Part shown: positions 46,969 to 56,577 of the stretch, piece by piece
Numbering within the stretch: position 1 is the stretch's first letter
Layout of the letters: each line of letters opens with the position of its first letter
Source: Nitrincola tibetensis
GTDB lineage: Bacteria; Pseudomonadota; Gammaproteobacteria; Pseudomonadales; Balneatricaceae
Direction of reading: 5' to 3'
Length of the DNA: 64,000 nucleotides
Assembly (NCBI RefSeq): GCF_003284585.1
Contig: NZ_QKRX01000001.1
Coordinates: 1 to 64,000, forward strand
Notes under the pieces: generated by a model
The model's input: only the letters and a program-made list of their open reading frames with translations
The model's database searches: none
Told to the model about the DNA's origin: nothing
Position numbers and translations under genes: made by a program

Positions 46969-47295
46969 ATGAGCTTCTTGATTTCCCCTGCATATGCAGA
47001 AGGTGCGGCGGGTATGGACCCAGGCATGTTTAACATGCTGTTTTTAGTTGGTTTTGCCTTGATATTTTACTTCTTTTTATGGCGCCCGCAGTCTAAGCGT
47101 GCAAAAGAACATAAAGCATTGATTAATGGATTGGCCAAAGGTGATGAAGTCATCACCGCTGGTGGCATCATTGGTAAAGTAACACGCTTAACTGATGCGT
47201 ATGTTGTGTTAGAAGTAAGTAACGGTGTAGAGCTGAAGTTCCAGAAAGCACATGTCGCTGCGGAGCTGCCAAAAGGTACGATCAAGGATATCTAA
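46969..47295 (+). CDS. yajC: Sec translocon accessory subunit YajC
   Basis: A 108-residue single-span protein. The membrane helix (about 22-42) leads into FLWRPQSKRAKEHKALINGL, then the conserved KGDEVITAGGIIGKV. YajC joins SecDF in the holotranslocon. AGGAG site before ATG. A strong terminator lies between it and secD, so secDF may need read-through or its own promoter. Confidence 0.95.
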   Translation: MSFLISPAYAEGAAGMDPGMFNMLFLVGFALIFYFFLWRPQSKRAKEHKALINGLAKGDEVITAGGIIGKVTRLTDAYVVLEVSNGVELKFQKAHVAAELPKGTIKDI

Positions 47296-47310
47296 GGCTA
47301 GACACACCTA

Positions 47311-47335
47311 AGCGCCACGGTATGTGGCGCTTTTT
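47311..47335 (+). terminator. Rho-independent terminator/attenuator between yajC and secD
   Basis: AGCGCCAC (47311-47318) pairs perfectly with GTGGCGCT (47324-47331), five-base loop, then a T-run. It sits 23 bases before the secD ATG, so it likely lowers secDF transcription relative to yajC. Confidence 0.9.
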
Positions 47336-47357
47336 GTATGACTGAGGACAGAGCAAC

Positions 47358-49214
47358 ATGCTCAATCGTTATCCCTTGTGGAAAAATTTACTGATTTTGT
47401 TGGTGCTGGTGGTTGCGGGTATTTATGCTGCACCTAACCTGTTTCCTGAGGACTATGCTGTTCAGATCTCAGGCGCGAGAGCGGTACACCAAGTTGATGA
47501 AAATGTCATGTCAAACGCTGCGCGTGCGCTTGAAAGTGATGGAATTGCGTTTAAGTCGAGTGAATTAGAAAACGGCGCAGGAATGCTAAGGTTTTCCGAT
47601 GGTGATGCTCAGTTGCGCGCAAGAGCAACCTTGGCAAGAGCCTTAGGTGAAAACTTTGTTGTTGCGATGAATTTAGCCCCCACCACGCCCGATTGGTTGA
47701 CTGCAATTGGCGCAGGCCCGATGAAATTGGGTTTAGATCTTCGTGGTGGTGTGCATTTTTTGATGGAAGTGGATACGGTTCAAGCGGTATCACAGCGCTT
47801 GGAAGTATACGCAAGTGATATACGTACGACGCTACGTGAGCAGCGCATACGTTATCGTTCAGTTGACTTAGACGAAAGCTCAGGTCAGTTGGCGGCTCGC
47901 TTTGCAGACCAAGAGTCACGTGATCAGGCATTGTCTCGTTTGCGTCGTGATTATTTGGAATTTACGTTCGAGTCTGCCCAGGTCGATGATGCTTTTTTCT
48001 TATACGTGACCTTAAATGAGCAAACGGTTCGTGAAATAGAAGACTATGCGATCCAACAAAACTTGACGACTCTGCGTAATCGTGTAAATGAGTTAGGGGT
48101 GGCTGAGCCTTTAGTGCAGAGGCAAGGGCGTAACCGTATTGTTGTACAGTTACCTGGCGTGCAGGATGCAGCGGCAGCTAAGCGTGTTATCGGTCAAACG
48201 GCCAATCTTGAATTTCGTTTAGAGGCAACGTCTGATGCAAGTCGTGCCGCCACTGAGGTTTTTGAGTTCCGCAACGATCCTAATCGTCGAGGAACGCTAG
48301 AGCGAGATATTATCATCACAGGTTCCAGCGTAGCCAATGCGAATGCGACCTTTGACGAGAATGGTCAACCGCAAGTGTCCATCACGTTAGATGCGCGTGG
48401 CGGGCAAATGATGAGTCGAGTTACGCGTAATGCGATTCAGCGTAGAATGGCGGTGGTCTTTGTTGAGCATAAAACGCGCACGGTGATTGAGCGTGTTGAC
48501 GGTGAGCCAGTCGAACGCCGCATTCCGTACACTGAAAAACATCTAATTTCATTAGCAACCATTCAAAGTGTGCTTGGCAACTCTTTCAGAATCACTGGGT
48601 TGGATTCGCCGAGAGAGTCCTCTGAGTTAGCCTTGTTGCTTAGAGCAGGTGCACTAGCAGCCCCAATTTACTTTGTTGAAGAGCGAACAATTGGGCCAAG
48701 CCTAGGTGCGGCAAACATCGAAATGGGGGTGACCTCTGTTAAAATCGGTTTTGCTCTGGTCTTAGTCTTCATGGTTCTTTTTTACAGAGCTTTTGGTCTT
48801 ATAGCAAATATTGCTTTGACCTTAAACCTTGTCCTAATGATAGCGGTTATGTCCTTGATGTCAGCAACTCTGACTCTACCGGGTATTGCCGGTATCGTTC
48901 TAACCGTTGGTATGGCGGTGGATGCGAATGTGTTGATCTTTGAAAGGATCAAGGAAGAGCTGCGAACAGGAACACCCGTGCAGTCCGCCATACATTCAGG
49001 ATTTAGTCAGGCATTTAGCACCATACTGGATGCTAACGTCACAACGTTTATTGCCGCGATTATTTTGTTTGCCATGGGTACTGGGCCAGTGAAAGGCTTT
49101 GCTGTGACCTTGTCGGTAGGTATTGTCACCTCAATGTTTGCTGCGCTTGTGATTACACGTGCCTTGGTTAATTTGGCCTATGGTGGTCGTAAAGTCCAGA
49201 AGTTGTGGTTATGA
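47358..49214 (+). CDS. secD: Protein translocase subunit SecD
   Basis: SecD uses the proton gradient to pull proteins through SecYEG. Features: first helix (about 10-25), the P1 region starting at GLDLRGGVHFLMEVD, a large periplasmic domain, and five C-terminal helices with GAANIEMGVTSVKIG and the conserved VGMAVDANVLIFERIKEEL. Length 618 is normal. secF follows after nine bases. Confidence 0.96.
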   Translation: MLNRYPLWKNLLILLVLVVAGIYAAPNLFPEDYAVQISGARAVHQVDENVMSNAARALESDGIAFKSSELENGAGMLRFSDGDAQLRARATLARALGENFVVAMNLAPTTPDWLTAIGAGPMKLGLDLRGGVHFLMEVDTVQAVSQRLEVYASDIRTTLREQRIRYRSVDLDESSGQLAARFADQESRDQALSRLRRDYLEFTFESAQVDDAFFLYVTLNEQTVREIEDYAIQQNLTTLRNRVNELGVAEPLVQRQGRNRIVVQLPGVQDAAAAKRVIGQTANLEFRLEATSDASRAATEVFEFRNDPNRRGTLERDIIITGSSVANANATFDENGQPQVSITLDARGGQMMSRVTRNAIQRRMAVVFVEHKTRTVIERVDGEPVERRIPYTEKHLISLATIQSVLGNSFRITGLDSPRESSELALLLRAGALAAPIYFVEERTIGPSLGAANIEMGVTSVKIGFALVLVFMVLFYRAFGLIANIALTLNLVLMIAVMSLMSATLTLPGIAGIVLTVGMAVDANVLIFERIKEELRTGTPVQSAIHSGFSQAFSTILDANVTTFIAAIILFAMGTGPVKGFAVTLSVGIVTSMFAALVITRALVNLAYGGRKVQKLWL

Positions 49215-49223
49215 GGTTAAAAG

Positions 49224-50150
49224 ATGATTCAATTTAAACGTGATTTTAACTTCATGGGGGCGCGCAAAGTTGCGGCTGCCTTCTCCATACTTTTAATTCT
49301 TATTTCGATTGGCTCTTTAGCGATCAATGGCTTGAAGTTTGGTCTTGATTTTACGGGGGGAAGTCTCGTTGAGGTAACCTACGAAAATCCTGTTGAGTTA
49401 GAGGATATTCGAGCGAGTCTTCGAGCAGAAGGTTATGCCGACGCTGTCGTGCAAACCTTTGGTGCTGCGAATGACATTCTGATTCGCTTGGGTGAAGCGC
49501 ATGATCCTCAGCTGGGTAACACAATTCTCAGTATTCTTCAGGCGAGTACGGACGAAACAGTGACGCTGCGTCGAAATGAGTTTGTCGGTTCACAAGTGGG
49601 AGAAGAACTGAGAGAACAGGGAGGATTGGGCTTATTGGTGGCACTTGCCATGGTTATGCTCTATTTGGCCTTTCGTTTTCAGTTTAAATTCTCAGTGGGC
49701 GCGGTCTTGGCGTTAGCGCACGATGTTATTTTGGTTTTAGGGTTCTTCTCTCTATTCCAAATAGACTTCGATTTGACGGTTTTGGCGGCTGCATTAGCTG
49801 TTATCGGTTATTCACTTAACGATACCATTGTTGTTTATGATCGAATTCGTGAAAACTTCCGTGTTTTACGCGTAGAAGAGCCGACTGAAGTCTTGAATAC
49901 CTCACTCAATCAAACGCTAAGTCGAACCATTGTCACGTCTTTAACGACGATGTTGGTTTTGGTTGTATTGGCGATGTTTGGTGGTGAAATGATCTATGGT
50001 TTCTCCATTGCATTGTTGGTAGGTGTGGTTGTCGGAACCTACTCGTCTATCTACGTTGCTGGTAATATCTTGTTGATGCTGAAGGTTTCTCGTGAAGACT
50101 TGATCCCGCCACCACCGAAAGAAGACGTGGAGGTTGAAGAAGTTCCTTGA
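49224..50150 (+). CDS. secF: Protein translocase subunit SecF
   Basis: SecF pairs with SecD. Six helices; the N-terminal part has NGLKFGLDFTGGSLVEV and the conserved membrane motif VIGYSLNDTIVVYDRIREN. 308 residues, normal. A strong hairpin follows the stop. Confidence 0.96.
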   Translation: MIQFKRDFNFMGARKVAAAFSILLILISIGSLAINGLKFGLDFTGGSLVEVTYENPVELEDIRASLRAEGYADAVVQTFGAANDILIRLGEAHDPQLGNTILSILQASTDETVTLRRNEFVGSQVGEELREQGGLGLLVALAMVMLYLAFRFQFKFSVGAVLALAHDVILVLGFFSLFQIDFDLTVLAAALAVIGYSLNDTIVVYDRIRENFRVLRVEEPTEVLNTSLNQTLSRTIVTSLTTMLVLVVLAMFGGEMIYGFSIALLVGVVVGTYSSIYVAGNILLMLKVSREDLIPPPPKEDVEVEEVP

Positions 50151-50154
50151 TCAA

Positions 50155-50186
50155 ATAAAAAAGCCGGCAGTTGCCGGCTTTTTTTA
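50155..50186. terminator. Rho-independent terminator after secF (bidirectional)
   Basis: AAGCCGGC (50161-50168) pairs with GCCGGCTT (50173-50180), four-base loop, followed by a T-run and preceded by an A-run, so it can work in both directions. Confidence 0.93.
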
Positions 50187-50276
50187 TGTTTTACTGGAGG
50201 ATTGAAGGCGTTAGGGTTAAGGTAGTACCTGAGGCTGATGAGAGTCCTCAAGAAATAAAATTAAAATGGAATACAT

Positions 50277-52673
50277 ATGAGTAAAAAATGGGTTGATAAA
50301 GATCCCGCAGCCGAACTAGAGGCTCAAAAGTACGAGCGCCCTGTGCCAAGTCGTGAATTAATTACGGAATTTCTTAAGAAATGGGGTGCGCCAATTTCTC
50401 ATGCGAATGTGTGTGATGAGTTGGGATTGTTCGATGAAACGGATCGAGAAGCCATCCGTCGACGTTTAATTGCCATGTGCCGTGATGGGCAATTAATCTC
50501 AAACCGCCGTAATGAATACGGTTTAATCGAAAAAATGAATTTAATTGCTGGACGAGTGATAGGTCACAGAGACGGTTATGGCTTTTTACGTCCAGATGAA
50601 GGTGGGGATGATCTCTTCCTGAGCGCCCGCAATATGAAAGAAGTGTTCGATGGTGATCGAGCATTAGTGCAAAATGTCGGTTATGATCCCAAGGGGCGTA
50701 GAGAGGCCAAGGTTGTTGAGGTCTTAGAGCGTGGGACTCGTAAGCTTGTTGGTCGGTTTGACGGTCAAAATGGGTTTGGTACGCTAATTCCTGAAAGTCA
50801 AAAAATCACACAGTCGGTTGTCATTGTTCCAGATGAAAGCTTGGCGCTAGAGTATCAAACTGGCCAGTTGGTTGTTGCTGAAATTATTCAATACCCGACG
50901 CGCCGTCAGCCAGCGCGTGCAAAAGTTGTAGAAGTGCTTGGCGAGCAAATGGCTGAAGGCATGGAGATTAAAGTTGCCATCCACAACTATGATATTCCTC
51001 ATGAATGGCCTGCAGATGTTCAGGAAGCGGCGAGTAATCTAAGTCCTGAGGTTGCCGAGTCCGACAAGACAAACCGTTTTGATTTGCGAGATTTGCCTTT
51101 TGTCACGATTGATGGTGAAGACGCGAAAGACTTTGACGATGCCGTGTATGCTCAGAAAAAGCGTCTAGGCGGCTGGCGTTTATGGGTGGCGATTGCGGAT
51201 GTGTCCTATTATGTCCGTCCCGACAGCTCGCTGGATCAAGAAGGTATTAAGCGTGGAAATTCTGTTTATTTCCCAGGCTATGTTGTGCCAATGCTGCCTG
51301 AGCTTTTATCGAATGGTTTGTGCTCGTTGAATCCACATGTCGATCGCTTGGCGATGGTGTGTGAGATGACCTTGAATCGATCAGGTAAGCTCACGGACTA
51401 TCGCTTTTATGAAGCGGTGATTAACTCTAAAGCGCGCCTTACTTACACCAAAATGGCCTCGATACTGGGTGATATTCAGGATGGCCAGCAAGATGAGCTG
51501 AAAGAGCAGTACCGAGAGGTTGTGCCTCATTTAGAGCAGTTGTTTAGTTTGTATAAAGCGTTACGTAAGGCGCGTGATGAGCGTGGAGCCATTGATTTTG
51601 ATACCGTTGAAACTCGTATTCAGTTCGGGCCTGACCGTAAAATAGAAGAGATTATTCCGGTTCATCGAAATGAAGCGCATAAAATCATTGAAGAATGCAT
51701 GTTGTCCGCCAATGTGGCAACTGCACGCTTTCTTGAGAAAAACAAGAAGCCAGCACTCTACCGTATACATGAGGGTCCTAAGGATCAGCGTCTGCAGAAT
51801 TTGCGCGCCTTTTTGAGTGAGTTAGGCTTGAATTTACCGGGTGGTGCCCAACCTGAGCCGAAGGATTACTTACGGTTAGCGACGGCCATTGAAGGTCGCC
51901 CAGATCAGCATGTCATTCAAACCATGATGTTGCGGTCAATGCAACAAGCCGTATATAGCCCAGAGAATAAAGGCCACTTTGGCTTAGCCTATCCAGCTTA
52001 CTCACATTTCACTTCACCGATTCGCCGTTTCCCTGATTTGTTGGTGCATCGAACCATTCGTGCCGCGATCCATTCGGGCAAGCGAATTAAAGAGGTAGAA
52101 CGTCCCTCAGGGTTTGTGCCGAATCCTGCGTTTGTTAAAACCTACAGCATTGAGCAAATGCTGGCGTTGGGTGAGCACTGCTCAATGACAGAGCGTCGCG
52201 CAGATGAAGCAACTCGTGATGTTGTTTCTTGGTTGAAGTGTGAGTACATGCTGGATCAAGTTGGAAATCACTATAGAGGTGTCGTGGCTGCGGTGACCGG
52301 ATTTGGTTTGTTTGTAGAATTAACAGATCTTTATATCGAAGGTTTGGTTCATATTACAGCCTTGCCGAGCGATTACTATCATTTTGATGCGGCAAAGCAA
52401 CGCCTTGTTGGTGATAGAACGCGTCGAATCTTTAAGTTAGGAGATCATTTATCTGTCAGGGTCGTGCGTGTTGACTTAGATGAGCGTAAAATTGACTTCG
52501 AACTTGAAGAAACCTTGAACCAAAAAGCGCCGCCAAAACCAAGCAAGCGCGAGCTGCTAAAAAAGGGAAAGGTTGAAGAGGCTTCAGCTAAAGATGGCAA
52601 GCGTGCCCCTTCGGGTCGTTCAAGGCCTTCGGAAAGGTCTTCAAGAAAACCTAGAGCGGCTAAAAAAGCCTAG
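50277..52673 (+). CDS. rnr: Ribonuclease R
   Basis: A 798-residue 3'-5' exoribonuclease for structured RNA. Domains in order: N-terminal helix-turn-helix (residues 25-90), cold-shock domains (GRVIGHRDGYGFLRPDEG), RNB catalytic domain with DGEDAKDFDDAV, S1 domain near 665-750, and a lysine/arginine-rich tail typical of RNase R rather than RNase II. The usual downstream rlmB is absent. A weak GGA site precedes the ATG. Confidence 0.95.
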   Translation: MSKKWVDKDPAAELEAQKYERPVPSRELITEFLKKWGAPISHANVCDELGLFDETDREAIRRRLIAMCRDGQLISNRRNEYGLIEKMNLIAGRVIGHRDGYGFLRPDEGGDDLFLSARNMKEVFDGDRALVQNVGYDPKGRREAKVVEVLERGTRKLVGRFDGQNGFGTLIPESQKITQSVVIVPDESLALEYQTGQLVVAEIIQYPTRRQPARAKVVEVLGEQMAEGMEIKVAIHNYDIPHEWPADVQEAASNLSPEVAESDKTNRFDLRDLPFVTIDGEDAKDFDDAVYAQKKRLGGWRLWVAIADVSYYVRPDSSLDQEGIKRGNSVYFPGYVVPMLPELLSNGLCSLNPHVDRLAMVCEMTLNRSGKLTDYRFYEAVINSKARLTYTKMASILGDIQDGQQDELKEQYREVVPHLEQLFSLYKALRKARDERGAIDFDTVETRIQFGPDRKIEEIIPVHRNEAHKIIEECMLSANVATARFLEKNKKPALYRIHEGPKDQRLQNLRAFLSELGLNLPGGAQPEPKDYLRLATAIEGRPDQHVIQTMMLRSMQQAVYSPENKGHFGLAYPAYSHFTSPIRRFPDLLVHRTIRAAIHSGKRIKEVERPSGFVPNPAFVKTYSIEQMLALGEHCSMTERRADEATRDVVSWLKCEYMLDQVGNHYRGVVAAVTGFGLFVELTDLYIEGLVHITALPSDYYHFDAAKQRLVGDRTRRIFKLGDHLSVRVVRVDLDERKIDFELEETLNQKAPPKPSKRELLKKGKVEEASAKDGKRAPSGRSRPSERSSRKPRAAKKA

Positions 52674-52688
52674 TTAAAGACTGAATTA

Positions 52689-53906
52689 ATGAACGAAATA
52701 ATCCTACTTACAATCTCCGGTAAAGATAAGCCGGGCGTTACGTCTGGTATTACACAAATATTGGCTAACTTTGATGTTAATATTTTGGATATAGGGCAGG
52801 CGGTTATCCATGACACCCTTTCATTGGGGATTCTGGTTCAGGTACCTGTCCAGGCAGAGTCATCACCACTGTTACGGGATGTGCTGTTTAAAGCGCATGA
52901 GTTAGATATGAATGTGCGTTTCCAGCCTGTATCTGATGAAGCCTATGAAAACTGGGTTGATGGGCAAGGTAAATCACGCCACATCATCACTCTATTGGGG
53001 CGACGGATCCGTGCCAATCATATTGCTAGCGTAACTGAGATTGCGGCACGTCACGGGCTTAATATTGATAATATTAGTCGCCTATCGGGCCGTATTTCGT
53101 TAAAGCCTGAGCTGGTTGATCAAAAAAACAATGCTTGTGTTGAGTTTTCGGTACGTGGCATTCCTGCCAATGCGTCAGCACTGCGCGAAGAGTTTTTAAA
53201 AACAGCTTCAGAGTACGATGTCGATATTGCGTTTCAGAAAGATGACATCTATCGCCGGAATCGACGCCTAGTCGTGTTTGATATGGATTCAACTCTGATT
53301 GAAGCTGAAGTGATTGATGAGCTTGCACGCTACGCAGGTGTCGGTGAGCAGGTCGCGGCTATCACTGAGGCTGCGATGCGCGGTGAGTTGGATTTTAATG
53401 AAAGCTTTAGAAAGCGTGTCGCCTTGCTTAAAGGGCTTGATGCTGGTGTGCTAGAAGAGATTGCGCAGAGTTTGCGGCTAACCGAAGGTGCAGAGACCCT
53501 TGTGTCTCAACTTAAAGCTCTGGGCTTTAAAACAGCGATCCTTTCCGGTGGGTTTACCTACTTTGCAGAGGGTTTGCAAAGACGTTTAGGTTTCGATTAC
53601 GTTTACGCAAATCAGCTTGATATCCAAGAAGGTAAGGTTACGGGTGAAGTGAAAGGGCAAATCGTTAATGGTGAGCGTAAAGCTCAGTTGTTACGAGAAA
53701 TTGCTGAAAAAGAAGGTGTTCGGCTTGAGCAAACCATCGCAGTAGGAGATGGTGCAAACGATTTACCGATGCTATCAATTGCTGGGTTGGGCATTGCGTT
53801 TCGTGCCAAGCCTGTCGTAAGGCAGAGTGCAAAACAGTCCATCTCAACTCTGGGACTGGATGGAATTCTTTATCTGATTGGATTTCGTGACAGAGATGAG
53901 CTCTAA
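52689..53906 (+). CDS. serB: Phosphoserine phosphatase (ACT-domain type)
   Basis: SerB makes serine from phosphoserine. The first 170 residues form two ACT-like regulatory domains, as in Pseudomonas SerB; the HAD domain follows with the nucleophile in DMDST (198-202), SGGFTYF and GDGANDLPML. 405 residues. It begins 15 bases after rnr and converges with the FimX-like gene, as in Pseudomonas. Confidence 0.95.
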   Translation: MNEIILLTISGKDKPGVTSGITQILANFDVNILDIGQAVIHDTLSLGILVQVPVQAESSPLLRDVLFKAHELDMNVRFQPVSDEAYENWVDGQGKSRHIITLLGRRIRANHIASVTEIAARHGLNIDNISRLSGRISLKPELVDQKNNACVEFSVRGIPANASALREEFLKTASEYDVDIAFQKDDIYRRNRRLVVFDMDSTLIEAEVIDELARYAGVGEQVAAITEAAMRGELDFNESFRKRVALLKGLDAGVLEEIAQSLRLTEGAETLVSQLKALGFKTAILSGGFTYFAEGLQRRLGFDYVYANQLDIQEGKVTGEVKGQIVNGERKAQLLREIAEKEGVRLEQTIAVGDGANDLPMLSIAGLGIAFRAKPVVRQSAKQSISTLGLDGILYLIGFRDRDEL

Positions 53907-53932
53907 TTAACCTCTGATTTTCTCCATTAGAG

Positions 53933-53964
53933 ACTCCATCCTTTTGTGTTCAAATGGATGGAGT
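53933..53964. terminator. Convergent terminator between serB and the FimX-like gene
   Basis: ACTCCATCC (53933-53941) pairs with GGATGGAGT (53956-53964), and TTTG/CAAA pair inside. It lies exactly between the two convergent stops. Confidence 0.6.
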
Positions 53965-56097
53965 TCAGTCTTCAAAAAATACATAGTCCATTTTAGGACG
54001 AGGGGGTTGTAAGTAATATCCCTGTACGTAATGTATCCCTAGTTTAAACAGATTGCTCATTATTTGAGTGCTTTCGACCATTGGCATGATGAGTGTTAAG
54101 TCACGCTCTTTGAGTGGGTCGAGTAACTCATGCTGCTGATTAAGGCTCATTGACTGGTTTAGTATGTCTTTCATGAAGTTGGGGTCTAGTTTTATGAAAT
54201 CAAGTTTGGCGAGAGTAAGCAAATGCTGAGACTCGGATGAGCTGCCATAGTGCTTTAAGCAAATTTTGCACTGGAGTGATTTAAGGGCTTTCGCAAAGGC
54301 TTTAAAGTATTCAGGACTGGATAAAGCATCGGATTCATTGATCTGAAACACCAAGTGGTCGGCTGGCAGGCGAAGGCTGCGCAATTGTTCCGACAGTCTT
54401 ATTAATGTCGATTTATTGCGTAAAGTGATACCGGCGATGTTGATGAATAAGCGACTGCGGCGTTTATCAATAATGGCATCTCGCAGTAGATGCGTCGCTT
54501 TATCTATGACCCACTGGTCCATTCGACTCAAGAGTTTGTCATTGTGCAAGGGGTCTAAAAAAGTGCTGGGTTGCATTTCTTTACCCTTGTCGTCAACTAA
54601 GCGTAACAAAAGTTCATAAGACGGTATTCGATCATCACAGTTTAGGGGGACGATCGGTTGAAACAGGAAGGTGAAGCGGTTGTGTTTAATTGCATCAACC
54701 ATGACTTCAGTGGCTGAGTAGTGGCTATTTCGTCGCACAAGACTCGAATGGCTTCGGTATAGATTTGTACCGTTTCCTGATGCATCTCTTTTCTGGATGT
54801 CTTTAGCGGCCATACGTGCGCGGCTAAGTGCTTCACTGCTGCGAACAGTGTTTTCATTCAAAATGGCAATTCCAATCGAGCATTGCGTTGAAAGTGTCTC
54901 ATTGCCGAGTGTAATGCTGAGCTTACTAATCGACGATGCGAGGTCTTTTGCGATGCTTTGTGCTGTTTCAAGATTGGAGCTTGGCAGAATGATGCCATAG
55001 GCCTCATCCTCAAGATGTGACATGGGGTGAAGCTCTGGATCGAGAAAGGTTTGAAGAAAATCGCCAATTTGTTGGCTCAATAAATCCGTTCCTTCGCTGC
55101 CATGTTCACCAAATACTGTTTTATAGGCATCTAGAGTCAAATAGAGGAGGTGACTGTCATGTCCACCTTGGCTGGCTTTGCTAATGCAGTTATCCAGTTC
55201 AGCCATTAAAAAGTTACGATTTCTGAGCCCACTGATTGGGTCGGCCGAATGAACAAAGCTAGGACTCTGGGCAGCTTCATCTTTGAACTCAAGGCGAAGG
55301 ATACTTTTGAATTCGTCATAGGATTGCGAGATTTTGACGCTGGCTGCAATTTTTGTATTTGTTGAGGTCAAAATGTGAAGCATAACGTCGATTTCAGCGC
55401 AGTCTTCAGTCTTGACTGTATTTAAGGCCTCTTTAAACAGCTCTTTTGAGGGAGGTGTAATAAGAGTGTCGATGCTTATTTCATCAAGCGGCGTTTCTAA
55501 ATCTAAGCCAAAGAGGTAAAAAAAGCTTTCATTGGCGTAGGTAATGTCATTCTGAGTCAAGTAACAGACAGCAGATCTTAGGTCGTCGGTTAAGAGTTGT
55601 ATTTGGCTTTCGTATTTCTCTAGCTGGTATTCTAAGAGTCGACAGCGCCGCCGTTGATTGAGCTGCTCAATCTCCTGGGTGATATACATCAAGGTTAATA
55701 TGGGTTGTGATTGAGTAAAGATCGGCTTGATGCCTTTTTTAAGCAGTTCTGAGTGATCTTCTTCGCTCAGGTAGGGATCTGCAAGCAATAAAAAAGGAAT
55801 GTCTTTACTGAGCTCTTGCAGCTTTTCAGCAGCGAGTTCAGCTTTTAAATGAGATGTTTGCTCGTGGCTGTATAGAATAATGTCCCAGCTTCGTTCGGAG
55901 AGACTACTGGAAAAGGCATCGATATCGTTAATGAGTTTGTATCTCGGGCTGGTGTTTCCCGAAAGCATCAAGGTTTGTAAGCTAGCTGCCGATTCGCGAC
56001 TAAAGCCGATAAATAATGCTGAAAGTGAGTGATCGGCGCTTTGTGGCAGATCTTCAGAAAAGGCGTTTAACTCATCCATTGAATTTACGTTTACCAT
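53965..56097 (-). CDS. FimX-like c-di-GMP receptor protein (REC-PAS-GGDEF-EAL)
   Basis: A 710-residue soluble protein with the FimX layout: a degenerate receiver-like domain (about 24-140), a PAS region (165-275), a GGDEF domain and an EAL domain. The enzyme sites are lost: LEDEA replaces GGDEF (362-366), KHYG replaces DDFG (615-618), QINES replaces the ExxE region (585-589). The EAL loop YELLLRL (494-500), where FimX binds c-di-GMP, remains. FimX guides type IV pilus assembly in Pseudomonas, where it also sits beside serB, so a pilus or surface-motility role is likely. No pilus gene is in the window. Confidence 0.8.
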   Translation of the reverse strand: MVNVNSMDELNAFSEDLPQSADHSLSALFIGFSRESAASLQTLMLSGNTSPRYKLINDIDAFSSSLSERSWDIILYSHEQTSHLKAELAAEKLQELSKDIPFLLLADPYLSEEDHSELLKKGIKPIFTQSQPILTLMYITQEIEQLNQRRRCRLLEYQLEKYESQIQLLTDDLRSAVCYLTQNDITYANESFFYLFGLDLETPLDEISIDTLITPPSKELFKEALNTVKTEDCAEIDVMLHILTSTNTKIAASVKISQSYDEFKSILRLEFKDEAAQSPSFVHSADPISGLRNRNFLMAELDNCISKASQGGHDSHLLYLTLDAYKTVFGEHGSEGTDLLSQQIGDFLQTFLDPELHPMSHLEDEAYGIILPSSNLETAQSIAKDLASSISKLSITLGNETLSTQCSIGIAILNENTVRSSEALSRARMAAKDIQKRDASGNGTNLYRSHSSLVRRNSHYSATEVMVDAIKHNRFTFLFQPIVPLNCDDRIPSYELLLRLVDDKGKEMQPSTFLDPLHNDKLLSRMDQWVIDKATHLLRDAIIDKRRSRLFINIAGITLRNKSTLIRLSEQLRSLRLPADHLVFQINESDALSSPEYFKAFAKALKSLQCKICLKHYGSSSESQHLLTLAKLDFIKLDPNFMKDILNQSMSLNQQHELLDPLKERDLTLIMPMVESTQIMSNLFKLGIHYVQGYYLQPPRPKMDYVFFED

Positions 56098-56201
56098 AGC
56101 TTAATGCGTGGTTAGGGTCATTGAGTTTATAGTAACGATTAAATTCAGAAATGTCAGTAACAAAAAACGAATGTTTGGATAAATGAAGGATTTAAAGTAG
56201 A

Positions 56202-56276
56202 TGGCAGGGGTAGGAGGATTCGAACCTCCGCATGACGGGATCAAAACCCGTTGCCTTACCGCTTGGCGATACCCCT
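56202..56276 (-). tRNA. tRNA-Gln (anticodon TTG), copy 2
   Basis: 75 bases with encoded CCA. Acceptor AGGGGTA pairs with TACCCCT, anticodon loop TTTTGAT in ACGGG/CCCGT. Last tRNA of the Met-Gln-Met-Gln cluster. Identical to the other copy as far as I can see. Confidence 0.97.
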
Positions 56277-56296
56277 GTAAAATCAGGTCTTTTGTA

Positions 56297-56373
56297 TGGT
56301 GGCAATAGCGGGACTCGAACCTGCGACCCACGCATTATGAATGCGTTGCTCTAACCAACTGAGCTATATTGCC
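56297..56373 (-). tRNA. tRNA-Met (elongator, anticodon CAT), copy 2
   Basis: 77 bases with CCA. Acceptor GGCAATA pairs with TATTGCC, loop TTCATAA in ACGCA/TGCGT. D-arm AGCTCAGTTGGTTAGAGC is typical of elongator Met. It differs from copy 1 in one T-arm base (TTCGAGTCC versus TTCGAATCC). Confidence 0.97.
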
Positions 56374-56383
56374 AACATGAATA

Positions 56384-56458
56384 TGGCAGGGGTAGGAGGA
56401 TTCGAACCTCCGCATGACGGGATCAAAACCCGTTGCCTTACCGCTTGGCGATACCCCT
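56384..56458 (-). tRNA. tRNA-Gln (anticodon TTG), copy 1
   Basis: 75 bases with CCA. Same arms and anticodon as the copy at 56202-56276, ten bases from the neighbouring tRNA-Met. Confidence 0.97.
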
Positions 56459-56479
56459 AAAAACCTTTTTTCCTCAAAG

Positions 56480-56556
56480 TGGTGGCAATAGCGGGATTCG
56501 AACCTGCGACCCACGCATTATGAATGCGTTGCTCTAACCAACTGAGCTATATTGCC
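56480..56556 (-). tRNA. tRNA-Met (elongator, anticodon CAT), copy 1
   Basis: 77 bases with CCA, first in the cluster and next to its promoter. T-arm has TTCGAATCC. Confidence 0.97.
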
Positions 56557-56577
56557 ACTGTGCTTTGAAGGCGGCAA

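Larger units (their letters stand above)
56202..56556 (-). repeat. Tandem duplication of a tRNA-Met/tRNA-Gln cassette
   Basis: The pair 56384-56556 is repeated at 56202-56373 with one visible difference inside the genes. The spacers differ in length and sequence, so the duplication is not brand new. Confidence 0.9.

Noticed and set aside
56101-56331. Minus-strand reading frame across the tRNA cluster
   Set aside because: It runs through two tRNA genes and has no ribosome site; it is a by-product of the tRNAs.
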